From Candidatus Caldarchaeum subterraneum (GTDB lineage: Archaea > Thermoproteota > Nitrososphaeria_A > Caldarchaeales > Caldarchaeaceae): a stretch of 41,765 bases of DNA. The notes beneath the pieces are model-generated. The model searched no databases. It was given only the letters and a program-made list of their open reading frames with translations, and was not told the DNA's origin. The DNA is taken from positions 1 through 41,765 of the forward strand of contig CALHAG010000015.1 in the NCBI GenBank assembly GCA_937934305.1, written 5' to 3'. Position numbers and translations under genes: made by a program. Below, piece after piece: positions 34,264-41,765 of the stretch; the stretch's first letter is position 1, and each line of letters begins with the position of its first letter.

Positions 34264-35493
34264 ATGGTCTGCTCACGATGTCGAACAGAATACAATCCAT
34301 TGAGCAACCCGATTCTCTGCAGAAACAATGACAACGGCCGCCTGGACATTGTTTATGACTATGACCGCGTAGCCGAGTCTTTTTCAAAGTCCTCCATTGA
34401 GAAGCGTGTTCCAAGAGGTGTTTGGCGTTACTGGGAGCTTATCCCCGTTGACCAGCGTTACGCCTCTCCACTAGGTGAGGGCAACACGCCTCTGCTTCAT
34501 GCTCAGCGGCTTGGCGGGGAACTTGGTGTCAGGAGGCTTTTTCTCAAGGATGAGACGCGTAACCCGACGGCCTCGTTCAAGGACCGTGCGATGGCTGTGG
34601 GTGCGGCGAAGGCTGTTGAAATGGGTAGGAAGGATGTGGTCATAGCATCGAGCGGTAACGCTGCATCCTCTCTGGCCGCTTACAGCGCATCCCTCGGTCT
34701 AAGGTGCACGGCCTTTGTTCCAGAGGACGTTGCGATAGGGAAGGCTTCGCAGCTTCTGCTCTATGGTGCAAGGGTTCTCCGCGTCAAGCAGGTCGAAGAG
34801 GGCCGCGACCCAACGGTTGACCTGATGATGCAGACTGTAAAGGAGCTGGGCTGGTATCCCTGCCCAAGCTTCGGACCCTTCAACCCCTACCAAGTCGAGG
34901 GCCCCAAAACCATCATCTATGAGATGGTTGAGCAGATGGGCTGGAGTGTTCCCGACTTTGTCTTCATACCCACGGGCTCGGGCTGCCTGGCAACAGGAAT
35001 ATGGAAAGCGTTGAAAGAGCTGCGTCTACTCGGATTAATCGAGAATTATCCAAAGATGGTGCCTGTCCAGCCCAGTGGAAACATGCCTCTCGTCAGAGCA
35101 ATTCTTCAGGGTAAAAGTTTTGAGGAGGTCGAGCCGGAGAAATGGCCCAAATCCATAGCATCAGGTCTTCTCGACCCATATCCATGGGACGGTGACGCTG
35201 CGATTGAGGGTGTGAGAACAACGGGTGGAACAGCTGTCGCTGTTGAAGAGGAAGAGATTAGAGACGCTGTAAAGAAGCTGGCGCGTCTTGAAGGAGTTTT
35301 CGCCGAGCCATCCGGCGCAGTCGGAGTGGCCGCTGTCCAGAAACTCCTAGAACAAGGTGTTTTAGATGCCTCGGACACCGTGGTTGTTCTGGTGACGGCT
35401 TCGGGGCTTAAAGAACCGGAAAAAATAGCCTCCACAGCCGAGCTTCCACTGATACAGCCTGCCCTGAGTGAGCTGATGAGGTATTTATCTTAG
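34264..35493 (+). CDS. thrC: Threonine synthase-like PLP enzyme with N-terminal Cys motif
   Basis: A 409-residue PLP enzyme of the threonine synthase group, which converts O-phosphohomoserine to threonine. A small N-terminal Cys motif (CSRC at 3-6, C19) recalls the zinc ribbon of archaeal ThrC but shows only three cysteines. The PLP lysine is K106 in NPTASFKDRAMA, the loop is SSGNAASS, and VTASGLKEP near the C-terminus replaces the usual TGHGLKDP. ATG 34264 begins right before the ribbon and lies 19 bases after the V4R stop; the frame runs back to 34207 inside that gene. It could be real threonine synthase or a paralogue acting in the carbamoyl pathway. Confidence 0.8.
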   Translation: MVCSRCRTEYNPLSNPILCRNNDNGRLDIVYDYDRVAESFSKSSIEKRVPRGVWRYWELIPVDQRYASPLGEGNTPLLHAQRLGGELGVRRLFLKDETRNPTASFKDRAMAVGAAKAVEMGRKDVVIASSGNAASSLAAYSASLGLRCTAFVPEDVAIGKASQLLLYGARVLRVKQVEEGRDPTVDLMMQTVKELGWYPCPSFGPFNPYQVEGPKTIIYEMVEQMGWSVPDFVFIPTGSGCLATGIWKALKELRLLGLIENYPKMVPVQPSGNMPLVRAILQGKSFEEVEPEKWPKSIASGLLDPYPWDGDAAIEGVRTTGGTAVAVEEEEIRDAVKKLARLEGVFAEPSGAVGVAAVQKLLEQGVLDASDTVVVLVTASGLKEPEKIASTAELPLIQPALSELMRYLS

Positions 35494-35497
35494 AAAA

Positions 35498-35503
35498 AGG
35501 TGA
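35498..35503 (+). promoter_or_regulatory. Shine-Dalgarno site of carbamate kinase
   Basis: AGGTGA matches the complement of the 16S 3' end and lies seven bases before the ATG at 35511. It shows that internal genes of this operon use SD-led initiation while the first gene is leaderless. Confidence 0.7.
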
Positions 35504-35510
35504 AGCCTAC

Positions 35511-36467
35511 ATGGATAGAAGCGAGCTCATCGTTGTGGCTCTTGGAGGCAACGCGCTTCTGAGACGAGGTGACAAGGGGTCTTTTGAAGAGCAGTACAGG
35601 AACGTGGGCGACGCGGCTAAGTATCTCGCCGACATAGTTGAAGCTGGTCATCGGCTTGTCATTACCCACGGCAACGGCCCACAGGTCGGTGCCACGCTTC
35701 TGCGTCATGACGCTGGCCAAAAGCTACACAGCATCCCGGCTTTTCCCATGGATGCCTGCGGAGCCGAGACACAGGGCTTCATAGGCTACATCATTCAGCA
35801 AAACCTTCGCAACGAGCTCAAGAGACGCGGCATCGACAAATACGTGATAACAGTCGTGACACGGGTAATCGTTGATAAAAACGACCCGGCGTTCAGCAAC
35901 CCAACTAAACCCATCGGCCCATTCTACACAAAAGAAGAGATGGAGAAAATCAAGGCGGAGCATCCCGAGTATGTTTTCGTGGAGGACAAGGCCCGAGGAG
36001 GCTGGAGAAGAGTTGTGCCGTCCCCCGACCCAAAAATCATCGCCGAGAGACATGCGATAAGGAAGCTTGTTGACGAAGGGTTCATAGTTGTGGCAAGCGG
36101 CGGAGGCGGGATACCGATAGTTGAAGAAAACGGCAGAGCATATGGGGTGGAGGCAGTAATCGACAAAGACCTCGCAGGTGAGAAGCTCGCCGAATTGATC
36201 GGGGCAGACCGTTTCATCATTCTGACAGATGTCGACGGAGCCTACTTAAACTATGGAAAACCTGACCAGAAGAAGCTGGAGAAAGTGTCAGCGGCTGAGG
36301 CGAGGCGCTACCTGGAGCAAGGACATTTCGGCTCAGGCTCGATGCTTCCCAAGGTGTTGGCATGCATAAGGTTTATCGAGGCAGGCGGCAAAGAGGCAGT
36401 GATCGCCGAGCTTTCTCAATTTAAGGAAGCTTTGGCAGGCTCGGCGGGAACCCACTTTACTCCCTAA
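35511..36467 (+). CDS. arcC: Carbamate kinase
   Basis: A 318-residue carbamate kinase of the amino-acid-kinase fold, forming ATP from ADP and carbamoyl phosphate. The N-terminal VVALGGNALLRRGDKG, THGNGPQVG, DACGAETQGFIGY, VVASGGGGIPIV, IDKDLAGEKLA, LTDVDGAYLNYG and FGSGSMLPKV are all family landmarks and length is normal. It is the last gene of the five-gene operon and converges on the second carbamoyltransferase with a shared CTAA stop. Its presence argues that the carbamoyltransferases run toward carbamoyl phosphate and that ATP is conserved. Confidence 0.96.
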   Translation: MDRSELIVVALGGNALLRRGDKGSFEEQYRNVGDAAKYLADIVEAGHRLVITHGNGPQVGATLLRHDAGQKLHSIPAFPMDACGAETQGFIGYIIQQNLRNELKRRGIDKYVITVVTRVIVDKNDPAFSNPTKPIGPFYTKEEMEKIKAEHPEYVFVEDKARGGWRRVVPSPDPKIIAERHAIRKLVDEGFIVVASGGGGIPIVEENGRAYGVEAVIDKDLAGEKLAELIGADRFIILTDVDGAYLNYGKPDQKKLEKVSAAEARRYLEQGHFGSGSMLPKVLACIRFIEAGGKEAVIAELSQFKEALAGSAGTHFTP

Positions 36468-37483
36468 ATTTTTCCAGCCACCAAAGCCAGTATAGCCGCT
36501 CTCACATAGAGCAGGTTCTCAGCCTGGTCGTATATCACGCTTCGCGGACCGTCCATAACATCGTCATCCGCCTCCTGTCCACGGAACACTGGAAGCACAT
36601 GCGTCACTATACCATGCCTTGACATGAGGTCTGTCAACTCGCGTGTAAGCTTCCAATCCCTGTATTTGTTGTGCAGCTCGATTTCTTTTTCGCGGCCGAA
36701 CCTGTTCATGCCTGTGATTACACATTCGTGGCTAGCCCAGCTTCTCGGAAAAACCGCGTCAGCGTTTTCGAGAGCCTCTCTGTAGCTGTGGCTGATGGTC
36801 AGGGAGCCGCCGCTCTCCTCCGCGTTCTTTTTCGCCAGCTTCACAAGGTTTTCGTCTATGTCGAAGCCGGGGGGATAAGCGAGAACTACATCCATGCCAT
36901 AGCGGGTGGCTATCAGCATCTCATCCTGTATGCTTCCCCAGCTGCGAACCTTGTCGCTATAAGCCCACATCAAAACATACTTTTTCTTCTCAACCCTTCC
37001 AAGCTTCTCCCGCAGTGTGTAGAGGTCTGTGATGGCTTGGCTTGGGTGAAACATGTCATCAGCCATGTTGATGACAGGGATTTTCGCGTGCTCTGCATAC
37101 TCTCTAACAACCGCGTTCCCCCTTCCATAGACATAGTCCACAGCCGACTCTAGTATCCGGACGCCGAGGACATGCCCTAGCCTCTCATACATCTTGGCTA
37201 TGTCCTTGACCGACTCGCCCTCTGCGCCGCGGGTGGTTGCGAAGTCGATGAACTGTGCGTGTCCTCCGAGCATGGTTGCGGCTGCTTCGAAGCTCGCTCT
37301 TGTCCTTGTGCTGGTGTTGTAGAAGAGCATGAACATGGTTCTGTTTTTAAAAAGCTCGGGAACGTTTCCAGAGGCCCTGGCAATCTTCAAGCTTCGCGCC
37401 AAATCCATCGCTGCATCAATTTCCTCAACACTCCAATCCTGTGAAGAAATCAGGTCCCTGCCAAATAGCTCCGTCAGAGTCAT
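36464..37483 (-). CDS. Second knotted-type carbamoyltransferase
   Basis: A 339-residue paralogue of the carbamoyltransferase at 31638. The carbamoyl-phosphate loop is STRTR at 58-62 (FYNTSTRTRASFEAA) and HPSQ is at 146-149. The loop corresponding to LKPLAVPQ reads SDKVRSWGSIQDE and lacks the prolines, and HCLP reads HVLP (295-298), changing the Cys. AENLLYVRAAILALVAG matches the acetylornithine-type C-terminus. A strong TATA (37505-37513) is 26 bases upstream. Different substitutions in the two copies suggest two substrates. It could also be this organism's biosynthetic ornithine enzyme, but the missing DxxxSMG motif argues against that. Confidence 0.82.
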   Translation of the reverse strand: MTLTELFGRDLISSQDWSVEEIDAAMDLARSLKIARASGNVPELFKNRTMFMLFYNTSTRTRASFEAAATMLGGHAQFIDFATTRGAEGESVKDIAKMYERLGHVLGVRILESAVDYVYGRGNAVVREYAEHAKIPVINMADDMFHPSQAITDLYTLREKLGRVEKKKYVLMWAYSDKVRSWGSIQDEMLIATRYGMDVVLAYPPGFDIDENLVKLAKKNAEESGGSLTISHSYREALENADAVFPRSWASHECVITGMNRFGREKEIELHNKYRDWKLTRELTDLMSRHGIVTHVLPVFRGQEADDDVMDGPRSVIYDQAENLLYVRAAILALVAGKI

Positions 37484-37504
37484 GTTCGTATCAATTTTAG
37501 CGGC

Positions 37505-37513
37505 AATTTATAC
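37505..37513 (-). promoter_or_regulatory. TATA box of the second carbamoyltransferase
   Basis: On the minus strand GTATAAATT is centred 26 bases before the start codon, implying a leaderless message. The nine bases are identical to the element at 3059-3067. Confidence 0.6.
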
Positions 37514-37550
37514 ATCACGTTAAAAACCCAATTAAACTTCATTCTTTCTC

Positions 37551-37928
37551 TCACGTGGTTGGTTTGTTGAGAAAAATTCCTAACTCATCCTTTATGACTA
37601 CACCTGTCCGCATCGTCTCCTCAGCCAAAGGTGTCTTCAGTCTTTTCTGCCTCTCAAACTCTCGAAGCGTCAAGGGTATTATCTCGAGGCTTGGAAACTT
37701 TTTCAAAACCTCAGCGACCTGCTCAAACCTGTCGAGAGGATTTGGCGCGAATCCTGGAGACACCACAAGTAGGTCAACATCGCTCCACTGGTTAAAGTCC
37801 CCTCTCGCATATGAGCCTATCAAAGCAGCCGAAACAGAGCCCACAATCATTTCCACCAACTTAACCGCTTCAGCAGCAGCCTCAGTAGCGGCCTTTCTCA
37901 TCAACCTTCTTTCCTCAACAATTCCCAT
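37551..37928 (-). CDS. Minimal nucleotidyltransferase (MNT family)
   Basis: A 125-residue small nucleotidyltransferase with the signature GSYARGDFNQWSDVDLLVVS (GS..RG.....SD.DL.V). Such MNT proteins are usually the antitoxin of HEPN-MNT pairs and inactivate the HEPN RNase by AMPylation. ATG 37928 gives MGIVEERRL; TTG 37943 would add five residues. It overlaps a 36-codon HEPN remnant on the same strand, so its partner seems to be lost here. Confidence 0.83.
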   Translation of the reverse strand: MGIVEERRLMRKAATEAAAEAVKLVEMIVGSVSAALIGSYARGDFNQWSDVDLLVVSPGFAPNPLDRFEQVAEVLKKFPSLEIIPLTLREFERQKRLKTPLAEETMRTGVVIKDELGIFLNKPTT

Positions 37929-38011
37929 CTCGACCTCACCCAATCCAAAACATTTTCAGCTCTTTTAATGGCCTCTGCCGCCTCACTTTCAGAAAAATAT
38001 TCTTCTGGCAT
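37901..38011 (-). pseudogene. C-terminal remnant of a HEPN-domain gene
   Basis: A 36-codon frame (MPEEYFSESEAAEAIKRAEN, then a helix with VLDWVRSRW) matches the last ~35 residues of HEPN-domain proteins, which typically end in PEEYYSEEDAEEAI-like text. The N-terminal helices and the RNase motif are absent; upstream lies the end of the xanthine-dehydrogenase-type gene only 32 bases away. It overlaps the MNT gene by 28 bases, as genuine HEPN-MNT pairs often do. It is probably a decayed toxin rather than a functional peptide. Confidence 0.6.
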
Positions 38012-38043
38012 GCCCGACTCCACGACATCGTGTTGCTGGTTTT

Positions 38044-40368
38044 TTATTGTCTGGATTTGTGGAGCTCTTCAAGCACCCGTTGAGGTGTGAGAGGTAGCTC
38101 CCGTATGTAGATGCCTGTGGCGTTTGCAACGGCTGCGGCTATCGATGCCGCGGGTAGGACGACAGGTATCTCTCCCATGGCTTTGGCTCCGAATACACCC
38201 ATGCTGCCCTTGACCTCGACGATGATGCTGCGGATTTCGTCGGGAGTGTCTGAAGCGGTCGGGATGACGTATGTGTGCAGGTTTGGGTTGATGACGACAC
38301 CGTCATCATGCACAATTTTCTCCATCAACGCGTATCCCTGGCCCATGATGCTTCCACCCTCATAGACAGCGACCAGCCCAAGCGGGTTTATCGCCCGTCC
38401 CACGTCGTATGCGGCGGTCAGCCTATCAACCTTGACTACTCCAGTCTCGGTGTCGACCGTCACCTCGGCAACGAGGGCTCCGTAGGTGTACTGGTTGTAG
38501 GGGGCTCCCTGCCCCGTCTCCGGGTCCCATTTGGTCGGAGGAGCTATGTAGTAGCCAACTACGCGGAGAGAAATGTTCTCCTCGAAACACTGGTTCACCA
38601 CTTCATTCCAGGTTACCGTCCTCCCATTAGCCTTCACCAGCCCATCTCTAAACTCCAAATCCGCGGGATTGGCTGAGAGCATCTTGGCAGCCACCTGCGC
38701 AACCGTGGCCCTTATCTTGAGGGCGGCGTCGAGCGCTGCCTGGCCTCCTATGACTGTTGTCCGGGATGCGACGGTGGGCCCTGCGTTGGGGACGGCTGCT
38801 GTGTCGGGTCTCTCGAGTTTGACCATGGATAGCGGAAGGCCGAGTGTTTCTGCTGTAACTATTGCGAGAGAGGTCAGGGCCCCGGTTCCATATTCTGTTA
38901 AACCTGTCTGGACAACGACTTTTCCGTCTCTCTCGACGTAGGTGATTACTGTTGCGAAATCGTCTCCCTCCGGTCCGAGAGTGTTGCCATGGTAAAGCAT
39001 CGCTATCCCAATACCTTTTTTCAAGACCTTATTTGCTCTGTTGAATTCTCTAATTTCTCTCACCCGCTTCTCCCACTCGCTTGCCTCGACAGCTCTCTGG
39101 TAACATTTGAGAAGGCCGTCGTCCTCGATTTTCTGGCTTGTGGCTGTGAGCGACCCGGGGCGTAGCATGTTTATCTCACGTATCTCCAGAGGTGAGAGGC
39201 CCAGCTCCTCGGCGAGCTCGTTCAACACCATCTCGGCCGCGAAATGTGCCTGCGGTGCCCCGAAGCCACGTGTTGACCCGGCCATAGTGTTGTTGGTGAG
39301 GACGCAGTATCCGTCGGCCCAGACATTCGGGACCTCGTAGGGTCCTGTGCAGTGGAAGGTGGCGCGGCCGATGACGAGGTGACCCTTTGAAATGTATGCG
39401 CCCGTGTCCTCTATGAGCGTCGACCGCCAAGCCAATAGCTTTCCATCATTTCTCGCCCCGACCATGTTGGTTATCTCGAATGGGTGGCGCTTACACTGAA
39501 CCGTCATCGCCTCGCTTCTGCTGAATGCCGCGAGAGCAGGCTTTCCGGTGAAATATGTGGCTAGACATGCATATGCTGCGACGTCTATCGGTGTCTCGTC
39601 GCTTTTCGGCCCGAAGCCTCCTCCCGTAGCCGCCTGAATAACGCGAAGCTTTTCCCCCGGAACCCCGAGTATCTTGACCACCTTGTTGTAGACATCGTAG
39701 AGGTTCTGGGTTGAGACTATGCATGTAATCCTTCCTCCCTCCTCCAGGAAAGAGTACGCTATCTCGGTCTCGAGAGGTAGTCCTGTGATAAACTGTGTGC
39801 GGTATGTCCTTTCGATGACGACGTCGGATTCTTTGAACCCTTTCTCCACGTCGCCTTTCCTTATCTTGAAGTGTGTTACTATGTTGTCCCTGTCTTGTAT
39901 ACGGGGTGCGCCGGGCTTCATGGCGTCGCGTGGGTTGGTCACCACCGGAAGAGGGTCATAGTCAACCTCTACATGGTCGGCCGCTTCCTCAGCGGCCTCC
40001 AGGCTTTCCCCGACCACGAGAGCAACCGCTTCCCCGATGTGTCTAACCTTCTCATAAGCCAGCAGAGGTCTATCGCTTATCAGACTCCCGGCATCGTTTA
40101 CACCGGGTATGTCTCGATGTGTAAGCACTTTGACGATACCTTGCCGGGAAGCCGCCGGAGAGGTGTCTATTTTTCTGATGTAGCCGTGGGGTATCTTGGA
40201 GCGCACCGCTTTGACGTAGAGTGTTTTGCCTGAGACGAGGTCGGCTGTGTATAGTGGTTTGCCGAGAACGGCGTCAAGGGCGTCGACACGTGCAACCTTT
40301 TTCCCGACTATGAGGAATTCACGGGCCTCGAGAATTTCCCTGAACCGCCGCGCTATTTCCTCGCTCAT
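38044..40368 (-). CDS. Xanthine dehydrogenase-type molybdenum-binding large subunit
   Basis: The 774-residue Mo-cofactor subunit of a xanthine dehydrogenase-family hydroxylase. GGGFGPKSDE lies near residue 251, STRGFGAPQAHFAAEM near 360 and the catalytic Glu in KAMGEIPVVLPAA near 730. The TRGFGAPQ loop and GEIP resemble purine/nicotinate hydroxylases (FRGFG.PQ, GEPP) rather than CO dehydrogenase. It is the last gene of a medium-small-large operon and its start overlaps the small-subunit stop by four bases. The substrate could be hypoxanthine/xanthine or another N-heterocycle or aldehyde. Confidence 0.9.
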   Translation of the reverse strand: MSEEIARRFREILEAREFLIVGKKVARVDALDAVLGKPLYTADLVSGKTLYVKAVRSKIPHGYIRKIDTSPAASRQGIVKVLTHRDIPGVNDAGSLISDRPLLAYEKVRHIGEAVALVVGESLEAAEEAADHVEVDYDPLPVVTNPRDAMKPGAPRIQDRDNIVTHFKIRKGDVEKGFKESDVVIERTYRTQFITGLPLETEIAYSFLEEGGRITCIVSTQNLYDVYNKVVKILGVPGEKLRVIQAATGGGFGPKSDETPIDVAAYACLATYFTGKPALAAFSRSEAMTVQCKRHPFEITNMVGARNDGKLLAWRSTLIEDTGAYISKGHLVIGRATFHCTGPYEVPNVWADGYCVLTNNTMAGSTRGFGAPQAHFAAEMVLNELAEELGLSPLEIREINMLRPGSLTATSQKIEDDGLLKCYQRAVEASEWEKRVREIREFNRANKVLKKGIGIAMLYHGNTLGPEGDDFATVITYVERDGKVVVQTGLTEYGTGALTSLAIVTAETLGLPLSMVKLERPDTAAVPNAGPTVASRTTVIGGQAALDAALKIRATVAQVAAKMLSANPADLEFRDGLVKANGRTVTWNEVVNQCFEENISLRVVGYYIAPPTKWDPETGQGAPYNQYTYGALVAEVTVDTETGVVKVDRLTAAYDVGRAINPLGLVAVYEGGSIMGQGYALMEKIVHDDGVVINPNLHTYVIPTASDTPDEIRSIIVEVKGSMGVFGAKAMGEIPVVLPAASIAAAVANATGIYIRELPLTPQRVLEELHKSRQ

Positions 40369-40820
40369 CGCCTGCTCACCTGTTTGAAGGCTTCTTCAAA
40401 CCGTATATAGCTGCCGCATCTACACAGCACGCTTCTGAGAGCATGTCTAACCTCCTCCCTGTCGGCGTCAGGCTTTGTGTCGTGGAGGTGTTTGAGGACT
40501 AGCAGAGCAGCTGGGATGCAGAAGCCGCACTGGACTGCGCCAACGTCTATGAAGGCTTGCTGTAGCGGGTGGAGTCGTGTGCCGTCGCCCATGCCCTCCA
40601 CGGTTGTAATCCTATGCCCCGACGCTTGATAGGCAAGCATCAGACAAGAGTTGACGGGTTTCCCGTCAAGCAAAACTATACAGAGGCCGCAGTCGCCTAC
40701 GCCGCAGCCCTCCTTCACGCTTACAAACCCCAGCTTTCTTCGGAGAACATCGCTCAGCCTCTCATTAGGCTCAACCTCGACCACGTACTTTACATCATTA
40801 ACCATGAACTCGGCCTTCAT
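40365..40820 (-). CDS. Molybdenum hydroxylase [2Fe-2S] small subunit
   Basis: A 151-residue iron-sulfur subunit passing electrons from the Mo site to FAD. The plant-ferredoxin cluster ligands are C39, C44, C47 and C59 (EGCGVGDCGLC ... NSC), and the second cluster uses C98, C101, C133 and C135 (QCGFC, LCRCG). All eight ligands are present. It lies between the FAD subunit and large subunit genes with a 6-base gap and a 4-base overlap. Confidence 0.95.
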   Translation of the reverse strand: MKAEFMVNDVKYVVEVEPNERLSDVLRRKLGFVSVKEGCGVGDCGLCIVLLDGKPVNSCLMLAYQASGHRITTVEGMGDGTRLHPLQQAFIDVGAVQCGFCIPAALLVLKHLHDTKPDADREEVRHALRSVLCRCGSYIRFEEAFKQVSRR

Positions 40821-40826
40821 CCTTCC

Positions 40827-41660
40827 TCATCTCCTCAAGTTTTGAAGAAGCCGCTTAAGCAAAACACCCGCTACCCTCCGCCGATACCATGAAGACGCTA
40901 AAACATCCGACTCCGGGTTTATTGAATCCATCATCAACCGTGAAGCCTTCTCAACAACTTCTTCCGACAACACATGTGTGGATAGAAACTTCTCCACCGT
41001 TGCTACACGGCCCGGCGTTGATCCATCCTTGTGCGAAACCGCTACACGCACCCCATTATCCCCCTCACTTGAGACAGCGACGGAGATAAGGGGAATACGT
41101 GACACACCCATCCAAAGCTTATCGAAGAAACATGAACCGTTTAGCTTGAAGGAGATAGTTTGAAGCAACCCTCTCCCACCAAATCCTCCGGCTAGAAAAG
41201 CTGTAAGCGGAACATTCTTCACACCCTCTGGGGTGGCAAAGGACAGCTCAGCGTCGAGTGTCAACAATATCGGGATCAAGTCTTCGCCTGCGGAGCGAAG
41301 CATGATGCTTCCGCCTACGGTGGCTCTGTTGGCCACGGCTGGTGAGGAGTATTTTTGGAGAAAGGTTGTGAATGCGGGGACGTGGTTAATTAAGGTTGAT
41401 GCGAGTTCTTGGTGCGTGACGAGGGAGCCGACTGTTGCCACCCCTTTGTGGTGGGAGATTTTGCGGAGATGGTGAAGGTTGTTTATGTCGATGTATTTGC
41501 GGGTGCGCTTGGCTCCGAGCGTGAGCTGCGTTATGATATGTGTTCCAGCGGCAAGTATCTCCGCGTCTGGATGAGTTTGCAGCAGGTTCAATGCCTCCTC
41601 GACGCTGCTGGGAATCATCACCTCAATCCTGGGAATACCTAGATATCCCTGCATGCTCAT
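40827..41660 (-). CDS. Molybdenum hydroxylase FAD-binding medium subunit
   Basis: A 277-residue FAD subunit of the CoxM/XdhB type. The pyrophosphate loop reads ILAAGTHIITQ, where AGGTDL is usual, and the second FAD loop reads NRATVGGSIML followed by AGEDLIPILL. The C-terminal CO_deh_flav_C-like domain is present and length is normal. Its start follows the stop of a partial upstream gene by one base, so at least four genes are cotranscribed. Confidence 0.92.
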   Translation of the reverse strand: MSMQGYLGIPRIEVMIPSSVEEALNLLQTHPDAEILAAGTHIITQLTLGAKRTRKYIDINNLHHLRKISHHKGVATVGSLVTHQELASTLINHVPAFTTFLQKYSSPAVANRATVGGSIMLRSAGEDLIPILLTLDAELSFATPEGVKNVPLTAFLAGGFGGRGLLQTISFKLNGSCFFDKLWMGVSRIPLISVAVSSEGDNGVRVAVSHKDGSTPGRVATVEKFLSTHVLSEEVVEKASRLMMDSINPESDVLASSWYRRRVAGVLLKRLLQNLRR

Positions 41661-41661
41661 T

Positions 41662-41765
41662 TTACATCAACCTCAGCGGCTCAACAGCTTCTCCCGGCTC
41701 CTCGCCCAACCTACTCCACAGACGTTCCACGGTTTTCAAGATTCTCTCCTCAGCCCTCTCCTTGT
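41662..41765 (-). CDS. C-terminal end of an unidentified protein (truncated by the window)
   Basis: The frame enters from outside the window and ends at TAA 41662-41664, encoding a charged, helical tail (KERAEERILKTVERLWSRLG and 13 more residues). It is one base upstream of the FAD subunit gene on the same strand, hence the same operon. There is too little sequence to name it. Confidence 0.55.
   Translation of the reverse strand, partial: KERAEERILKTVERLWSRLGEEPGEAVEPLRLM

Overview
The window reads as part of the chromosome of a thermophilic archaeon. It carries replication factor C large subunit, Orc1/Cdc6, catalytic subunits A and B of an A-type ATP synthase, a UbiA prenyltransferase with archaeal-style gene neighbours, a tRNA-Trp with a bulge-helix-bulge (BHB) intron, and a 16S rRNA gene of archaeal type interrupted by an archaeal-type intron. 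Many genes have a TATA-like element about 25-30 bases before the start codon and no Shine-Dalgarno site, as in leaderless archaeal transcripts. My best guess from the 16S and the gene content is the Caldiarchaeum/Aigarchaeota branch of the Nitrososphaeria; this is an impression, not a tree.

Region by region. 1-3.8 kb: replication genes rfcL (partial) and orc1/cdc6, tRNA-Val, tatA, a MazG-like pyrophosphohydrolase and a polyprenol/phytol-kinase-like membrane protein. 3.8-6.6 kb: a lone molybdenum hydroxylase large subunit and a PRC-barrel/zinc-ribbon protein. 6.6-17.3 kb: mostly membrane proteins (a coupled pair of unknown function, a GT-C glycosyltransferase, UPF0182 plus a membrane-anchored Hsp20-like protein, a TSUP exporter), a thiamine-diphosphate enzyme, an HTH regulator and intron-bearing tRNA-Trp. 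17.3-20.6 kb: 5S rRNA on the minus strand, a YbaK-type editing protein, then the 16S rRNA on the plus strand with a structured leader, a processing stem, and a 636-base intron at about E. coli position 919 that is almost entirely a LAGLIDADG endonuclease gene. No 23S gene follows. 20.6-25.3 kb: two zinc alcohol dehydrogenases and an ABC-2 exporter. 25.4-31.6 kb: atpA-atpB, an MFS transporter, a flavin-binding protein and an unusual flavin-domain/UbiA fusion.

31.6-41.8 kb is the most interesting part. A five-gene plus-strand operon (knotted carbamoyltransferase, cysteine-synthase-like enzyme, V4R-domain protein, threonine-synthase-like enzyme, carbamate kinase) meets a convergent second knotted carbamoyltransferase, followed by a nucleotidyltransferase with a HEPN remnant and a three-subunit xanthine-dehydrogenase-type operon. 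Carbamoyltransferase, carbamate kinase, fold-type II PLP enzymes and xanthine dehydrogenase also cluster in the bacterial ygeW/ygeX/yqeA/xdh purine-breakdown island. I therefore infer a system that releases carbamoyl phosphate from a carbamoylated amine or ureido compound and makes ATP from it, possibly fed by purine oxidation.

The genome is very compact: all seven convergent gene pairs in the window overlap at their 3' ends, four of them by a shared four-base stop signal. Two pairs of divergent genes appear to share one near-symmetric TATA element.
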